64,000 nucleotides of DNA, taken from positions 124,001 through 188,000 of the forward strand of contig JAUHZO010000006.1 of assembly GCA_030425925.1 (NCBI GenBank), read 5' to 3'. Both the position numbers and the translations under genes were made by a program. This stretch comes from Alphaproteobacteria bacterium (GTDB taxonomy: Bacteria; Pseudomonadota; Alphaproteobacteria; Rhodobacterales; Rhodobacteraceae). Shown in pieces: positions 35,649 to 43,977 of this stretch. The notes under the pieces were generated by a model. The model worked only from the letters and a program-made list of their open reading frames with translations. It did not search any database and was not told the origin of the DNA. Within the stretch, counting starts at the first letter, position 1, and each line of letters begins with the position of its first letter.

Positions 35649-36773
35649 TTACAGCCCCGCCCAGATCGACGACATGTGACGGTCGATCACGTCCAGATAC
35701 TCGCCGGTCTCGCGCATCTCGGCCAGCCCGTCATTGAAGGCCGCGATCATCTCGTCGGCGCGCGGGTTGCTGCGATGCGCGACAACGTGCAGGCCTTCGA
35801 TGGCCAGCGGGCGGCTCAGCTGAAGCTCCACCCGGTCCGACAGGCCCATGTCCTTCAGCACCACGCGGCCGGTGAATTCGTTCATCGCCACCGCGTCGAC
35901 CGAGCCGGAGACCAGCCGCTCAAAGCATTCCTCGCTGGATTGCGGCTGCTGAAGCCGTGCGCCGACGCGGGTCAGGTAGCCCACGCCCTGTCCGAAGCGG
36001 GCAGAGTTGTGGCCCAGAGGGCTGCACACCCGCATCCCCGGCAGATCGCCCTCACCGGAATAGGTGACGCCGCTGCCCTTGGCGGTGAACAGCACCACCA
36101 GCATTTCGAACATCGTGTCCGAATAGACGTAGTCGGTGCAGATCGGCAGACCGGCGGCGTCGCCGTCGCAATCGGGCTTCTTCCACGGGAACGCCAGGTC
36201 GGCCATGCCTTCGGACAGCATCGGGTCCAGATGCACCGCGCGGTCGTTCACCCAGTAGAACTTGTGCAGCCCCACGCTGTCCTGGGCCACGAAGGCGCGG
36301 TTGACGATGTTCGAGATCAGGCCGGAATTCATCTGCAAGCGGTTGGTGAACGGCTTGAAATCGTCCCCGGCCAGCAGGCGCACATCCACGCCTTCGGTCC
36401 GTGCCCGCGCCTGCGCGCTGCGGTCTTCGGGCTCTTGCGGCACGCTCAGAAGCGGGGCCGAGGCGCGCGCCACCACTTCGGGCGTGTCGTTGGCCACCGG
36501 CTTGCCGCCGGGCAGACCCACGGGCAGCCCGTCAATGCAGGGCAACCGGTATTCCTGCCCCACCCGGATGCTGTCGGGCGACGGGATCTTGTCGATATTG
36601 CTGCGATAGATCACCGTCCACTGGCTGACATCCTTGTAGTGCCGGTCCGCGATCAGCGACAGCGAATCGCCGCGCTGAACGGTGTAGAAGCCGCCACAGG
36701 TCTCTTGCGCCGAAGCCGCCAGCGTGCCGGCCGTGACCGCCGCCGCCGCGAGTGCGCCCGCTTGTTTCATCAT
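35649..36773 (-). CDS. LysM plus periplasmic solute-binding protein, copy A
   Basis: About 374 residues with the same order as its neighbour: signal peptide (MMKQAGALAAAAVTAGTLAASA), a LysM module (FYTVQRGDSLSLIADRHYKD to VGQEYRLPC), a Pro/Ala linker, then a solute-binding domain from VRLLAGDDFKPFTNR. I chose the ATG at 36773 because a GGGGGAA site lies just before it; an earlier ATG at 36794 lacks one. The tandem pair presumably arose by duplication. Role is unknown; cell-wall-associated sensing or scavenging is an inference. Confidence 0.84.
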   Translation of the reverse strand: MMKQAGALAAAAVTAGTLAASAQETCGGFYTVQRGDSLSLIADRHYKDVSQWTVIYRSNIDKIPSPDSIRVGQEYRLPCIDGLPVGLPGGKPVANDTPEVVARASAPLLSVPQEPEDRSAQARARTEGVDVRLLAGDDFKPFTNRLQMNSGLISNIVNRAFVAQDSVGLHKFYWVNDRAVHLDPMLSEGMADLAFPWKKPDCDGDAAGLPICTDYVYSDTMFEMLVVLFTAKGSGVTYSGEGDLPGMRVCSPLGHNSARFGQGVGYLTRVGARLQQPQSSEECFERLVSGSVDAVAMNEFTGRVVLKDMGLSDRVELQLSRPLAIEGLHVVAHRSNPRADEMIAAFNDGLAEMRETGEYLDVIDRHMSSIWAGL

Positions 36774-36867
36774 TGCGTGTTCCCCCAGATTCATCTGGGA
36801 AAAATGTCGCCGATCTTGTGTTTGCGGTCAACGGCCCCGCTACAGGTTGTAGGGTTCGCTATATCTA

Positions 36868-37488
36868 TCAACCACTTCTCTGCGCCAACAAGATGCTGTG
36901 GAAATCGCAGGACGGGTCGCGCAACGAGATATCCACCACCCGCGCCCGGTTTATCCACAGAATCGCGCGGTACTCCGCTTCGGAAAGCGAGGCGTGATAG
37001 ACCGGTTCTCCGCCGACCGATCCGGTGACCTCGCAGGCCCGGTCGCCGACGGTCACCAGCAGCCGGCCGCCGGGGTTCAGGTGCTGCAACAGGCGCGGCA
37101 GCGTAGCGCGCTGCGCCGCCGGTGTCAGGTGAAAGAAACTGTCCCAGCCGATCACTGCGTCAAAGCGGCGTGTCAGGGCCAGTTCGGTCATGTCGCCGAC
37201 AAGCACCTCGGCCCCGGGGCAGCGCGCGGCGTACAGCGCGGCCATGGCGGGCGCGATGTCCAGCGCCGTCACCTGCATCCCGCGCGCGACCAGGTCGCAC
37301 CCGATGGGGTCGCCGGCCCCGCAACCCAGGTCCAGCACCGCACCGCCCTGCGGAACGCCTTGCAAAGCCCTGTCGATCCATGGTTTTTCGAAATAGATGC
37401 GGGAGCGCGCCTGATCCCAGGCCGCCGCCTGGCGTTGGTAGGTCCCGGCAATCCCGCGCGGGTCGGCCCCGTGGTCCGGCTCAGCCAC
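36868..37488 (-). CDS. Class I SAM-dependent methyltransferase
   Basis: 206 residues with motif I VLDLGCGAGDPIG, acidic loop ALDIAPAM, VGDMTEL and IGWDSFFHLTP. It methylates an unidentified small substrate. The start codon is GTG at 37488, overlapping the stop of the SnoaL-like gene by 8 nt, so the two are translationally coupled. Confidence 0.85.
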   Translation of the reverse strand: MAEPDHGADPRGIAGTYQRQAAAWDQARSRIYFEKPWIDRALQGVPQGGAVLDLGCGAGDPIGCDLVARGMQVTALDIAPAMAALYAARCPGAEVLVGDMTELALTRRFDAVIGWDSFFHLTPAAQRATLPRLLQHLNPGGRLLVTVGDRACEVTGSVGGEPVYHASLSEAEYRAILWINRARVVDISLRDPSCDFHSILLAQRSG

Positions 37489-38440
37489 AGGCCTGCGCGA
37501 TCTGCAGCCAGAGCGCCGCCTCGTCCCAGATCACCCATTCCCGCCGCAGCCCGCGCGGACCGAACTCGGCCATGCTCATGCCCGCAACAAACAGCTCGGC
37601 CCCCGTGGGCGCGCCAAGCACGCCCCAGCCGTCATGCCGCCCCTGAAGCGACCAGTGCAGCGCGGCGCGGGGCGGCATCAGCGGCTCTTCGATGCCCAGC
37701 CGGTGATGGATGCGAAACCGGGCCGAGGGCAGTGCCGCCCGCAATTCCAGCCAGAGCGCATCCGCCCCGTACCAGCCATGCCGCACCTGCCCGCCCGGCG
37801 GATCGATCTGGCAGGCGCGGTCATATTGCCGGGCGATGATGCCATGGGCACCTTCCATGATCCGGCCCAGAAGGTCGCCGTAAGCCACGCCCCAGTCGTC
37901 GTCATTGCCCGCACCGGTATAGGGGCCCGGCACGTCAAGGCCGGGGCGGAACGGGTGCAGCGCCGGATCAAGCCGCGCCACCTGCGCGCGGGCCCAGTCG
38001 GCAGGGGTCTGCCCCAGCCCGCGCAGAAGCGCCGCACTGTCGCGCAACCGCCAGACATCACACAGCTTTTCCGCCTTGGCATAGCAGAACGCCATCTCGC
38101 GGAAGGCGACTTCCCGCCCGGTTGCCGCGCCAAAGACGCCGGCACCGCGATGGGTGCCGGTGGCCAGCAGGCGTTGCGCCCCCAGAAAGCCGCGCCCCGG
38201 CGTCGGGGCCGCGATCACGTCTTCGCCCAGCCAGGCCAGATCGGGAAAGGCCACCAGCATGGGCCGCGCTTCGGCCAGCACCGACTCGGGGCCGTGGCCC
38301 ACCCCCCAGGCATCGCGCAGCACCGCCTGCGGATGTACGACGGCCGCCGCCGTCTCGGCCAGTCCGCGGCGTTCCCACAGCGCCTGGGTGCTCTCCAGGA
38401 GGAAATCGGCATATGCCGCGGTGTCGCTGTCCTGACGCAT
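37481..38440 (-). CDS. SnoaL-like (NTF2-fold) double-domain protein
   Basis: 319 residues made of two NTF2-like/SnoaL-type halves (about 1-150 and 180-310). Each half has the aromatic-rich pattern of ester cyclase or polyketide cyclase-like proteins (WERRGLAETAAAVVHPQAVLRDAWG; GIIARQYDRACQIDPPGGQVRHGWYGADAL). No catalytic assignment is safe; this fold ranges from cyclases and hydrolases to carriers. It overlaps the methyltransferase start by 8 nt. Confidence 0.75.
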   Translation of the reverse strand: MRQDSDTAAYADFLLESTQALWERRGLAETAAAVVHPQAVLRDAWGVGHGPESVLAEARPMLVAFPDLAWLGEDVIAAPTPGRGFLGAQRLLATGTHRGAGVFGAATGREVAFREMAFCYAKAEKLCDVWRLRDSAALLRGLGQTPADWARAQVARLDPALHPFRPGLDVPGPYTGAGNDDDWGVAYGDLLGRIMEGAHGIIARQYDRACQIDPPGGQVRHGWYGADALWLELRAALPSARFRIHHRLGIEEPLMPPRAALHWSLQGRHDGWGVLGAPTGAELFVAGMSMAEFGPRGLRREWVIWDEAALWLQIAQACG

Positions 38441-38547
38441 CGGCCTCTCGTTCGTGCAATCCCCGGGTGCAGCGACGCTACGCGTGTCGCGTCGGAACGG
38501 AAACAGGAAAACACGGGCCGGGCGTGCGGTGGAACGCCTCTGCCCGC

Positions 38548-39174
38548 CTATGGTCTGGCCAGACCACGGAATGGCGGGAAATCGGCATAGCGGGCGCGGC
38601 GCGCCTCAAGGCGTTCCCCGGGGGCTTGCCCCGGCTTCAGCAGGCAGCCGCGCGGGGCGATGTAGCTGTCGATGCGCCGTTGCGGAACCGGCCGCCAGGC
38701 CAGGTTGAAGGCGCAGAGCTTGGGAAAGAACCAGATCTCGGAATAGTCCAGATGATCGTGCAGCCACCAGGCCAGGTCGCGCCAGTCGCGCCCGTTGGCA
38801 AAGCGCTCGGCAAACCAGGGCAGCACGATCGAGGCCCCCGCCACCGGCACCTGCGGCAGATCCCAGATATGGCATTCCAGCGGATAGTCGTTGCGGGCAC
38901 AATTCAGCTTGTGGGCATTCCCGAACGCGTTCAGCCGGGCAGACCGGTAGCCGGAGCGCACAAAGACCCGCCCAAAGGTCTCTTCCAGCGGGTCGAGCAG
39001 CGTGGTGGCAAAGGCGCGGCCACGTTCCAGCGCCAGATCGGGATCGTCGGGGATGTTGCTGATCTCGTGGAAGTTTCCGATCTCGGAATACAGGAACTCG
39101 CGCATCCAGAAATGGCGCGACAGCCGCACGCGCCCCAGCGTTTCCAGAGACCACATGGAGCGCGGACGCCGCAT
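38548..39174 (-). CDS. Peptidase M15-like (D,D-carboxypeptidase-like) protein
   Basis: 208 residues. The N-terminal half resembles phage and chromosomal M15A peptidases: RLSRHFWMREFLYSE, NIPDDPDLALERGRAFAT, and FGRVFVRSGYRSARLNAFGN. The zinc His after SGYRS/LN (normally SQH) is not obvious; HKLNCARNDYPLECHIWDL follows instead. WLHDHLDYSEIWFFP could supply others. It may be inactive or diverged. The start at 39174 has a GAGGCGGG site, 8 nt after the upstream VOC stop. Confidence 0.6.
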   Translation of the reverse strand: MRRPRSMWSLETLGRVRLSRHFWMREFLYSEIGNFHEISNIPDDPDLALERGRAFATTLLDPLEETFGRVFVRSGYRSARLNAFGNAHKLNCARNDYPLECHIWDLPQVPVAGASIVLPWFAERFANGRDWRDLAWWLHDHLDYSEIWFFPKLCAFNLAWRPVPQRRIDSYIAPRGCLLKPGQAPGERLEARRARYADFPPFRGLARP

Positions 39175-39181
39175 GCCCGCC

Positions 39182-39607
39182 TCAATACCCCGTCCAGCGG
39201 AACGCCCCGTCCGGGCCCAGCGACGATCCGGGGTTCCAGGCGATTTCCCAGATATGCCCGTCAGGATCGGCGAAATAGCCCGCGGCCCCGCCCCAATAGG
39301 TGTCTTGCACCGGGCGGAGCACGCGCGCACCCGCCGCCTCGGCCTGCGCCATCAGGCCCGTCAACGCGTCCCGGTCGGACAGGTTGTGCGCATAGGTGGC
39401 CCCCCCCACGCCAAGGGCCTCCACGGGCAGGCCCATGTCACGGGCCAGGCTTTCGAACGGATAGAGCGCCAGCGTCTGCCCGATCAGGTCATACGCCACC
39501 ACCCCCGCGCTGTTCGACGCCCGTTGCCAGCCCAGCGCGTCATAGAAGGCCGCCGCGCGCGCCAGATCGGTCACGCCAAGCGTGATCAGGCTGATCCGTT
39601 GTTCCAT
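39182..39607 (-). CDS. VOC-superfamily (glyoxalase-like) protein
   Basis: 141 residues with two beta-alpha-beta-beta-beta modules. RISLITLGVTDLARAAAFYDALGW opens it and AGYFADPDGHIWEIAWN is the C-terminal metal motif with Glu and His. The substrate is unknown. The start at 39607 is 2 nt before the upstream alpha/beta-hydrolase stop, so they are coupled. Confidence 0.87.
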   Translation of the reverse strand: MEQRISLITLGVTDLARAAAFYDALGWQRASNSAGVVAYDLIGQTLALYPFESLARDMGLPVEALGVGGATYAHNLSDRDALTGLMAQAEAAGARVLRPVQDTYWGGAAGYFADPDGHIWEIAWNPGSSLGPDGAFRWTGY

Positions 39608-39608
39608 C

Positions 39609-40526
39609 CTAGACCCCTTCGATCTCTGTCCTGACCCAATCCACGATGCCGCGGGCCATGCCATCGGTCATCGACGGCGACAGGATGTCGCCTGCGATGA
39701 CGTGATGCGAGGGGTCATCGCCTTCGCCGACGCTCACCAGCATCTCGCGCATGGGACCGCCCCAGCGCGCGGCGATCCGGCGGGTCTGGCCTGCATCCAC
39801 CACCTCGTCGGCCTCGTCCAGCACGAACAGGGCCGGCACGGTCATATCCTCATAGCGCAGCCTTGCGGCGGCCTTGACCGCCGCAGCCATCGGCAGCACC
39901 GACACCATCGGATAGCGCATGGCGGTGAATTGCGCATGGCGGTCGTTGCGCGGCGTGTTCACCCGGTCTCGCCCGGCCAGCAGGGGCACGAACCAGCGCG
40001 CGCCCGGCCAGGTCAGCACGTGCGACGACGCATCCCGCACCTTGAAGTTGGGGGATACAAAGACGCTGCCCGCCACGCCCCGCGCCATCTCTTCCCGCAG
40101 CGCCAGCGCGGTGAGTGTTCCGCCGGTGGAACACGAGATGACCAGAACGCGGTCGCCCACGGCCCGCGCCACCGCCAGCGCCTCGGCCATGTCCTGCATC
40201 CAGGCCGAGGCGCTGGCTCGCCCCATCGCATCGCCGCTGCGGCCATGGCCCGCAAGGCGTGTAAAGACAAGGTTCGCGCTCAGCGCCCGGGCCACAAGAT
40301 CGGGCAGCGGGCGGATTTCTTCGGAGGTGGCCGAGAACCCGTGCACATACAGCACCGACATCGCGGTCGGGGTTTCCGGTGCACCGTGCCAGATCACGCG
40401 CTTGGCCACGCCGGGGAGGAGATCGGCAAAGGCCGCTTCCTGCCCGGCCAGATAGGTGTCAACGCCCTGTTCCAGCAGGCTTTCGTCGAAAGTCGCCGCT
40501 GTGATCACGCGCTCGGGCAAGACCAT
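39609..40526 (-). CDS. Alpha/beta-hydrolase (carboxylesterase/lipase-like)
   Basis: 305 residues. The oxyanion strand is VLYVHGFSATSEE, the elbow is VLVISCSTGGTLTALA (nucleophile Ser in SCSTGG, with the first Gly of GxSxG replaced by Ser), the acid is LFVLDEADEVVD and the His is DPSHHVIAGD. The overall sequence resembles lysophospholipase/monoglyceride-lipase-type esterases of the roseobacter group. The substrate is unknown. The phosphatase-family gene ends 13 nt upstream on the same strand. Confidence 0.85.
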   Translation of the reverse strand: MVLPERVITAATFDESLLEQGVDTYLAGQEAAFADLLPGVAKRVIWHGAPETPTAMSVLYVHGFSATSEEIRPLPDLVARALSANLVFTRLAGHGRSGDAMGRASASAWMQDMAEALAVARAVGDRVLVISCSTGGTLTALALREEMARGVAGSVFVSPNFKVRDASSHVLTWPGARWFVPLLAGRDRVNTPRNDRHAQFTAMRYPMVSVLPMAAAVKAAARLRYEDMTVPALFVLDEADEVVDAGQTRRIAARWGGPMREMLVSVGEGDDPSHHVIAGDILSPSMTDGMARGIVDWVRTEIEGV

Positions 40527-40538
40527 TGGGATCGCTCC

Positions 40539-41117
40539 TCAGAGGGTTTCGATGGCCGTCCAGTCGCGGACCAGCCGCCAGTCCGGCAGCGCCACCGCCA
40601 TCAGGTGCCCGCCGCCCACGCCCTGCGGCTGGTCATGGCTGCGGTCGATGGGGGCCCCCATCAGATGGGCGCGGAACAGCGCCCCCACGCCGCCATGGGC
40701 GATGACGGCGATATCGCCCTCATCGGGCGAATGCGCCACCACATGGCGCAGCGCGGCCAGCATGCGCGCCTGGGCGTCCACCGCCCGTTCCCAGCCACCG
40801 ACGGACTGCTCGGGATTGGCAAAGAAGGCGTCGGCATGTGCCTCGAATTGCGGTCCCGGCAGAAAACCCGTGGCCGAGCGGTCGTTTTCGTGCAGCGGCG
40901 CATGGGCCTGCGGTGCCAGCCCCTTGGCCCGGGCCAGGATCTCGGCCCCGTCCAGCGCCTTCTGTTCCGTGCTGGACCACACGGCCGCCAGCGGCCCCAT
41001 CCGCTCGGCACAGGCCTGATGCCGGGCGCGGCCGCGCGCGTTCAGCGGCCAGTCGGGCACCGGCACCTCCGGGTCGATCACCACGTCGGCATGGGCGATG
41101 TAGTACAGCGTTCTCAT
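40539..41117 (-). CDS. Histidine-phosphatase-fold protein with degenerate RHG motif
   Basis: 192 residues of the histidine phosphatase superfamily. The usual N-terminal RHG (phosphoacceptor His with Arg) reads AHA in LYYIAHADVV. The later Arg/His-containing segments are WSSTEQKALDGAEIL (Arg position Lys) and IAVIAHGGVGALF, which keeps the second His. The acceptor His is kept but the phosphate-binding Arg is missing, so activity may be weak or altered. The start overlaps the next gene's stop by 4 nt. Confidence 0.78.
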   Translation of the reverse strand: MRTLYYIAHADVVIDPEVPVPDWPLNARGRARHQACAERMGPLAAVWSSTEQKALDGAEILARAKGLAPQAHAPLHENDRSATGFLPGPQFEAHADAFFANPEQSVGGWERAVDAQARMLAALRHVVAHSPDEGDIAVIAHGGVGALFRAHLMGAPIDRSHDQPQGVGGGHLMAVALPDWRLVRDWTAIETL

Positions 41118-41851
41118 CCCAGCACCTCGAGAATGGCCTGTTCGATCAGGGCCAGACAGGCCGGGTCCGAAAACCGGTGATCTGCGCCCTTCACCAGGCT
41201 CAGCCGCACATCCGCCCCCGTGATGTGATCCAGCAGGCGGAGCGCGGTTTCGCGTGTCACCGCCTCGTCCTCTGTCCCCTGCAACAGCCGCACGGGCCAG
41301 TCCATGGGCAGGGCCGAACGCAGGACAAGGTTGCGCCGCCCGTCCTCGATCAGCTTGCGCGTCACGATGTAGGGGTCTTCATAAGCCGAGGGCAGTTCGA
41401 CCCCGCCCTCTTCCATCACCTGCCGGCGCTGGTCCTCGGTAAAGCCGGCCCAGAACCCGTCTTCGGTAAAGTCCGGCGCGGCGGCGATGCCGACAAGGCC
41501 CGCCACCTTCAGCCGCTGCGCCAGCAGGCAGGCGATCCAGCCGCCCATCGACGAGCCCGCAAGCACCACCGGCCCGTCGGTCACGTGGCGGATCACGGCT
41601 TCGGCATCCGCGGCCCAGTCTCCGATCGCGCCGTCCTCGAACACCCCGCCCGACCGGCCATGCCCGGAATAGTCCAGCCGCAAAAAGGCGCGGCCCCGTG
41701 CGGCAGCCCAGGCTTCCAGGTGCACGGCCTTGGTGCCGTCCATGTCCGACCGGTAGCCCGACAGAAAGACGATGCACGGCCCCTGACCGGGCGTGGCGGC
41801 ATAGGCCAGGCGGTGGCCCGCCGGGCTGTCGAGATAGGCAATCCGGGCCAT
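41114..41851 (-). CDS. Alpha/beta-hydrolase (ABHD10/dienelactone-hydrolase-like)
   Basis: 245 residues. VFLSGYRSDMDGTKAVHLEAW and RLDYSGHGRSGG are followed by the nucleophile elbow VVLAGSSMGGWIACLL (GxSxG). The acid and His are in VRLLQGTEDEAVTRE and VKGADHRFSD. Mitochondrial ABHD10-type members are thioesterases, but the bacterial substrate is unknown. GGAGGGGACC precedes the ATG at 41851. It is the first gene of a minus-strand run continuing into the phosphatase gene. Confidence 0.86.
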   Translation of the reverse strand: MARIAYLDSPAGHRLAYAATPGQGPCIVFLSGYRSDMDGTKAVHLEAWAAARGRAFLRLDYSGHGRSGGVFEDGAIGDWAADAEAVIRHVTDGPVVLAGSSMGGWIACLLAQRLKVAGLVGIAAAPDFTEDGFWAGFTEDQRRQVMEEGGVELPSAYEDPYIVTRKLIEDGRRNLVLRSALPMDWPVRLLQGTEDEAVTRETALRLLDHITGADVRLSLVKGADHRFSDPACLALIEQAILEVLG

Positions 41852-42022
41852 GGTCCCCTCCGTCCTGCGTTGCGCCACCTTGGCCTGTTCGGGCACCGAA
41901 TCCAAGCCGCCACCCGGCACCGATTCGCCGATCCGATCCAGAAGTAACCGGCGGCCGGCACGGCGCGGGCGGCCCTGTTCGCCAGGAAAAGCAGCCACTT
42001 GGCAGAAAGACTCCGGGCTATC

Positions 42023-42058
42023 AAGTTACCCTATTGTCACGTGACAATCAGGTAACTT
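42023..42058. promoter_or_regulatory. 36-bp near-perfect palindrome, probable operator
   Basis: AAGTTACC (42023-42030) and GGTAACTT (42051-42058) flank a perfect 16-bp palindrome, ATTGTCACGTGACAAT (42033-42048). Only the CT/CA pairs between them break the symmetry. It is 43 nt before the DUF899 gene, in a rare AT-rich patch that should be the promoter. The third-position neighbour, an ArsR-type HTH protein, is its likely binder. Confidence 0.75.
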
Positions 42059-42100
42059 ATAAAACTCCCATCGACACCGCCGCCCCGAAAGGACCACCCC

Positions 42101-42805
42101 ATGCCCCAAGACACCGTCTCTCGCGAAGCCTGGCGCGCCGCCCGCATGGCGCTGCTGGAACAGGAAAAGGAACTGACCCGCGCTCGCGACGCGCTGGCCG
42201 AGGCCCGCCGCGCCCTGCCGCAGGTCCGTATCGAGACAGAGTACGGCTTTGACACGCCCCGGGGCCGGCAATCGCTGGCCGCGCTGTTCGGCCCGCACAG
42301 CCAGCTGGTCATCTACCACTTCATGTTCGGCCCCGACTGGGACGAAGGCTGCACCACCTGTTCGTTCTGGGCCGACAATTTCGACGGGATCGCCCCGCAT
42401 CTTGCCGCGCGCGACGTGGCCTTCACCATGGTCTCCGCCGCCCCGCTGGCCCGTCTGCTGGCCTATCGCGACCGCATGGGCTGGCGCTTTGACTGGGTGT
42501 CGTCGCAGGGCACATCGTTCAACCGCGACATGGGCGTCGCCTTCACTCCGGACGAAGTGGCGGCCCGCAGCGGCGTGTACAACTACCGCGACACGGGCTT
42601 TCCCGCCACCGAGGCCCCGGGTCTCAGCGTGTTCCGGAAGGATGCGGACGGGCAGGTGTATCACACCTATTCCGTCTATGGCCGCGGGCTCGACGGGCTG
42701 AACGGCGCCTACCAGATCCTCGACCTGGTGCCCAAGGGCCGCGACGAGGACGCGCTGCCCTTCACCATGGCCTGGCTGCGCCGCCGCGACCAGTACGTCG
42801 CGTGA
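42101..42805 (+). CDS. DUF899 thioredoxin-like protein
   Basis: 234 residues with the DUF899 core. LEQEKELTRARDALAEARRAL is a coiled helix, YHFMFGPDWDEGCTTCSFWAD carries a CxxC pair (C84, C87) in a thioredoxin-like fold, and FPATEAPGLSVFRKDADGQVYHTYSVYGRG closes the conserved part. Members are often paired with SRPBCC proteins. Function is unsettled; a redox role is plausible. It leads a three-gene unit behind the palindrome. Confidence 0.88.
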   Translation: MPQDTVSREAWRAARMALLEQEKELTRARDALAEARRALPQVRIETEYGFDTPRGRQSLAALFGPHSQLVIYHFMFGPDWDEGCTTCSFWADNFDGIAPHLAARDVAFTMVSAAPLARLLAYRDRMGWRFDWVSSQGTSFNRDMGVAFTPDEVAARSGVYNYRDTGFPATEAPGLSVFRKDADGQVYHTYSVYGRGLDGLNGAYQILDLVPKGRDEDALPFTMAWLRRRDQYVA

Positions 42806-42807
42806 AC

Positions 42808-43557
42808 ATGGATGCCATCTTCAAGGCCCTGAACGACCCGGCCCGCCGCGCGCTGATGGACAGCCTGCGGCGCAAGGACGGGCAGACGCTGACCGAGCTG
42901 GAAACCCAGCTCGACATGAGCCGCTTCGGCGTCATGAAGCATCTCAAGGTCCTCGAAGACGCGCATCTGGTGATCCCCAAAAAGGTGGGCCGGTTCAAGT
43001 ACCATTACCTCAATCCCCTGCCCCTGCAGGAGGTGATCGATCGCTGGATCGACCCTTTCCTGAAACCGCAGGCGCAATCCCTGTCCGCCCTGAAAACCCG
43101 ACTGGAGAGTCAAACCATGAAACCCGATTTCGTCATGTCTACCTTCATCCGTTGCACGCAGGACGCGCTCTGGGACGCGCTCACCGATCCGGTGCAGATG
43201 GCACAATGGCACTTCCTCTGCGATACCGTCGACCGGAGCGACGACAGCTATGTCTACACCCTTCCCGATGGCAACCGGATGCTCACTTGCAAGACGTTGG
43301 AGACCGATCCCAAGCGCCGCATCGTCTCGACCTTCGAGCCGCATTGGGACGACGCGGCAAAACCGTCCCGCACGGTCTTTCTGATCGCCCAGGAAGCAGG
43401 CCACTGCCGCCTGACCGTCGAGCACTACAACCTAAGCTTCCCCGTGGTTCCCGGCGAAGGCGTCGCAGACGGCTGGGAACGCTGGGCGGCGGGCCTCAAG
43501 ACCTTCCTGGAAACCGGCCAGTCCCGCCGCTTCAACGAGAAAGGCGCCCTCGCATGA
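42808..43557 (+). CDS. ArsR-type HTH fused to SRPBCC (AHSA1) domain
   Basis: About 249 residues: an ArsR winged helix (about 1-85, ALNDPARRALMDSLRRKDGQ to MKHLKVLEDAHLV) and an activator-of-Hsp90/SRPBCC ligand-binding domain (about 100-249, VMSTFIRCTQDALWDALTDP, FLIAQEAGHCRLTVEHYNL). The fusion suggests a ligand-controlled repressor that would bind the palindrome upstream of the operon. ATG at 42808 is used; a GTG at 42802 overlaps the previous stop and is possible. No metal-binding Cys cluster typical of arsenic sensors is seen. Confidence 0.87.
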   Translation: MDAIFKALNDPARRALMDSLRRKDGQTLTELETQLDMSRFGVMKHLKVLEDAHLVIPKKVGRFKYHYLNPLPLQEVIDRWIDPFLKPQAQSLSALKTRLESQTMKPDFVMSTFIRCTQDALWDALTDPVQMAQWHFLCDTVDRSDDSYVYTLPDGNRMLTCKTLETDPKRRIVSTFEPHWDDAAKPSRTVFLIAQEAGHCRLTVEHYNLSFPVVPGEGVADGWERWAAGLKTFLETGQSRRFNEKGALA

Positions 43558-43970
43558 CCGTCGAACTCACCATCCTGACCCTGACCGCGATCCTCGCCGC
43601 CTCGCTCTGGATCCCCTTTGTGATCGGCGTGAACACGTCAGAGCCGGGGAGTGCGGCAGACAAGAAATCTCAGGATTTCAGCCGTCCGGCGGACCCGGCC
43701 CTGCAGCGGCCCTGGGTGCACCGGTCTTACCGCGCGCACCTGAACCTGCTGGAGCAGTTCCTGCCCTTTGCCGTGGTGGTCATCGTGGCGCATCTGGTCG
43801 AGGTCAGCACGGTTGTGACGGTGTGGTCGAGCATCCTGTTCCTGGTCCTGCGCATCGCCCATGCGGTTTGGATGATCGCCGGGCTGCCGGTCTTGCCGGC
43901 GCGCCCGCTGATCTTCACTGCGGGCTGGCTGGCCATCCTCGCCATCGCGGGCGCGGTGCTTCTGGGCTGA
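43554..43970 (+). CDS. MAPEG-family membrane protein
   Basis: 138 residues with four hydrophobic segments. RPWVHRSYRAHLNLLEQFLPFAVVVI is the MAPEG signature (RAxxNxxExxPxF), and LRIAHAVWMIAGLP follows. It may transfer glutathione or act on small hydrophobic substrates. Its ATG overlaps the HTH/SRPBCC stop (ATGA), making it the third gene of the unit. A long inverted repeat starts 7 nt after the stop. Confidence 0.86.
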   Translation: MTVELTILTLTAILAASLWIPFVIGVNTSEPGSAADKKSQDFSRPADPALQRPWVHRSYRAHLNLLEQFLPFAVVVIVAHLVEVSTVVTVWSSILFLVLRIAHAVWMIAGLPVLPARPLIFTAGWLAILAIAGAVLLG

Positions 43971-43977
43971 GGCGCAA

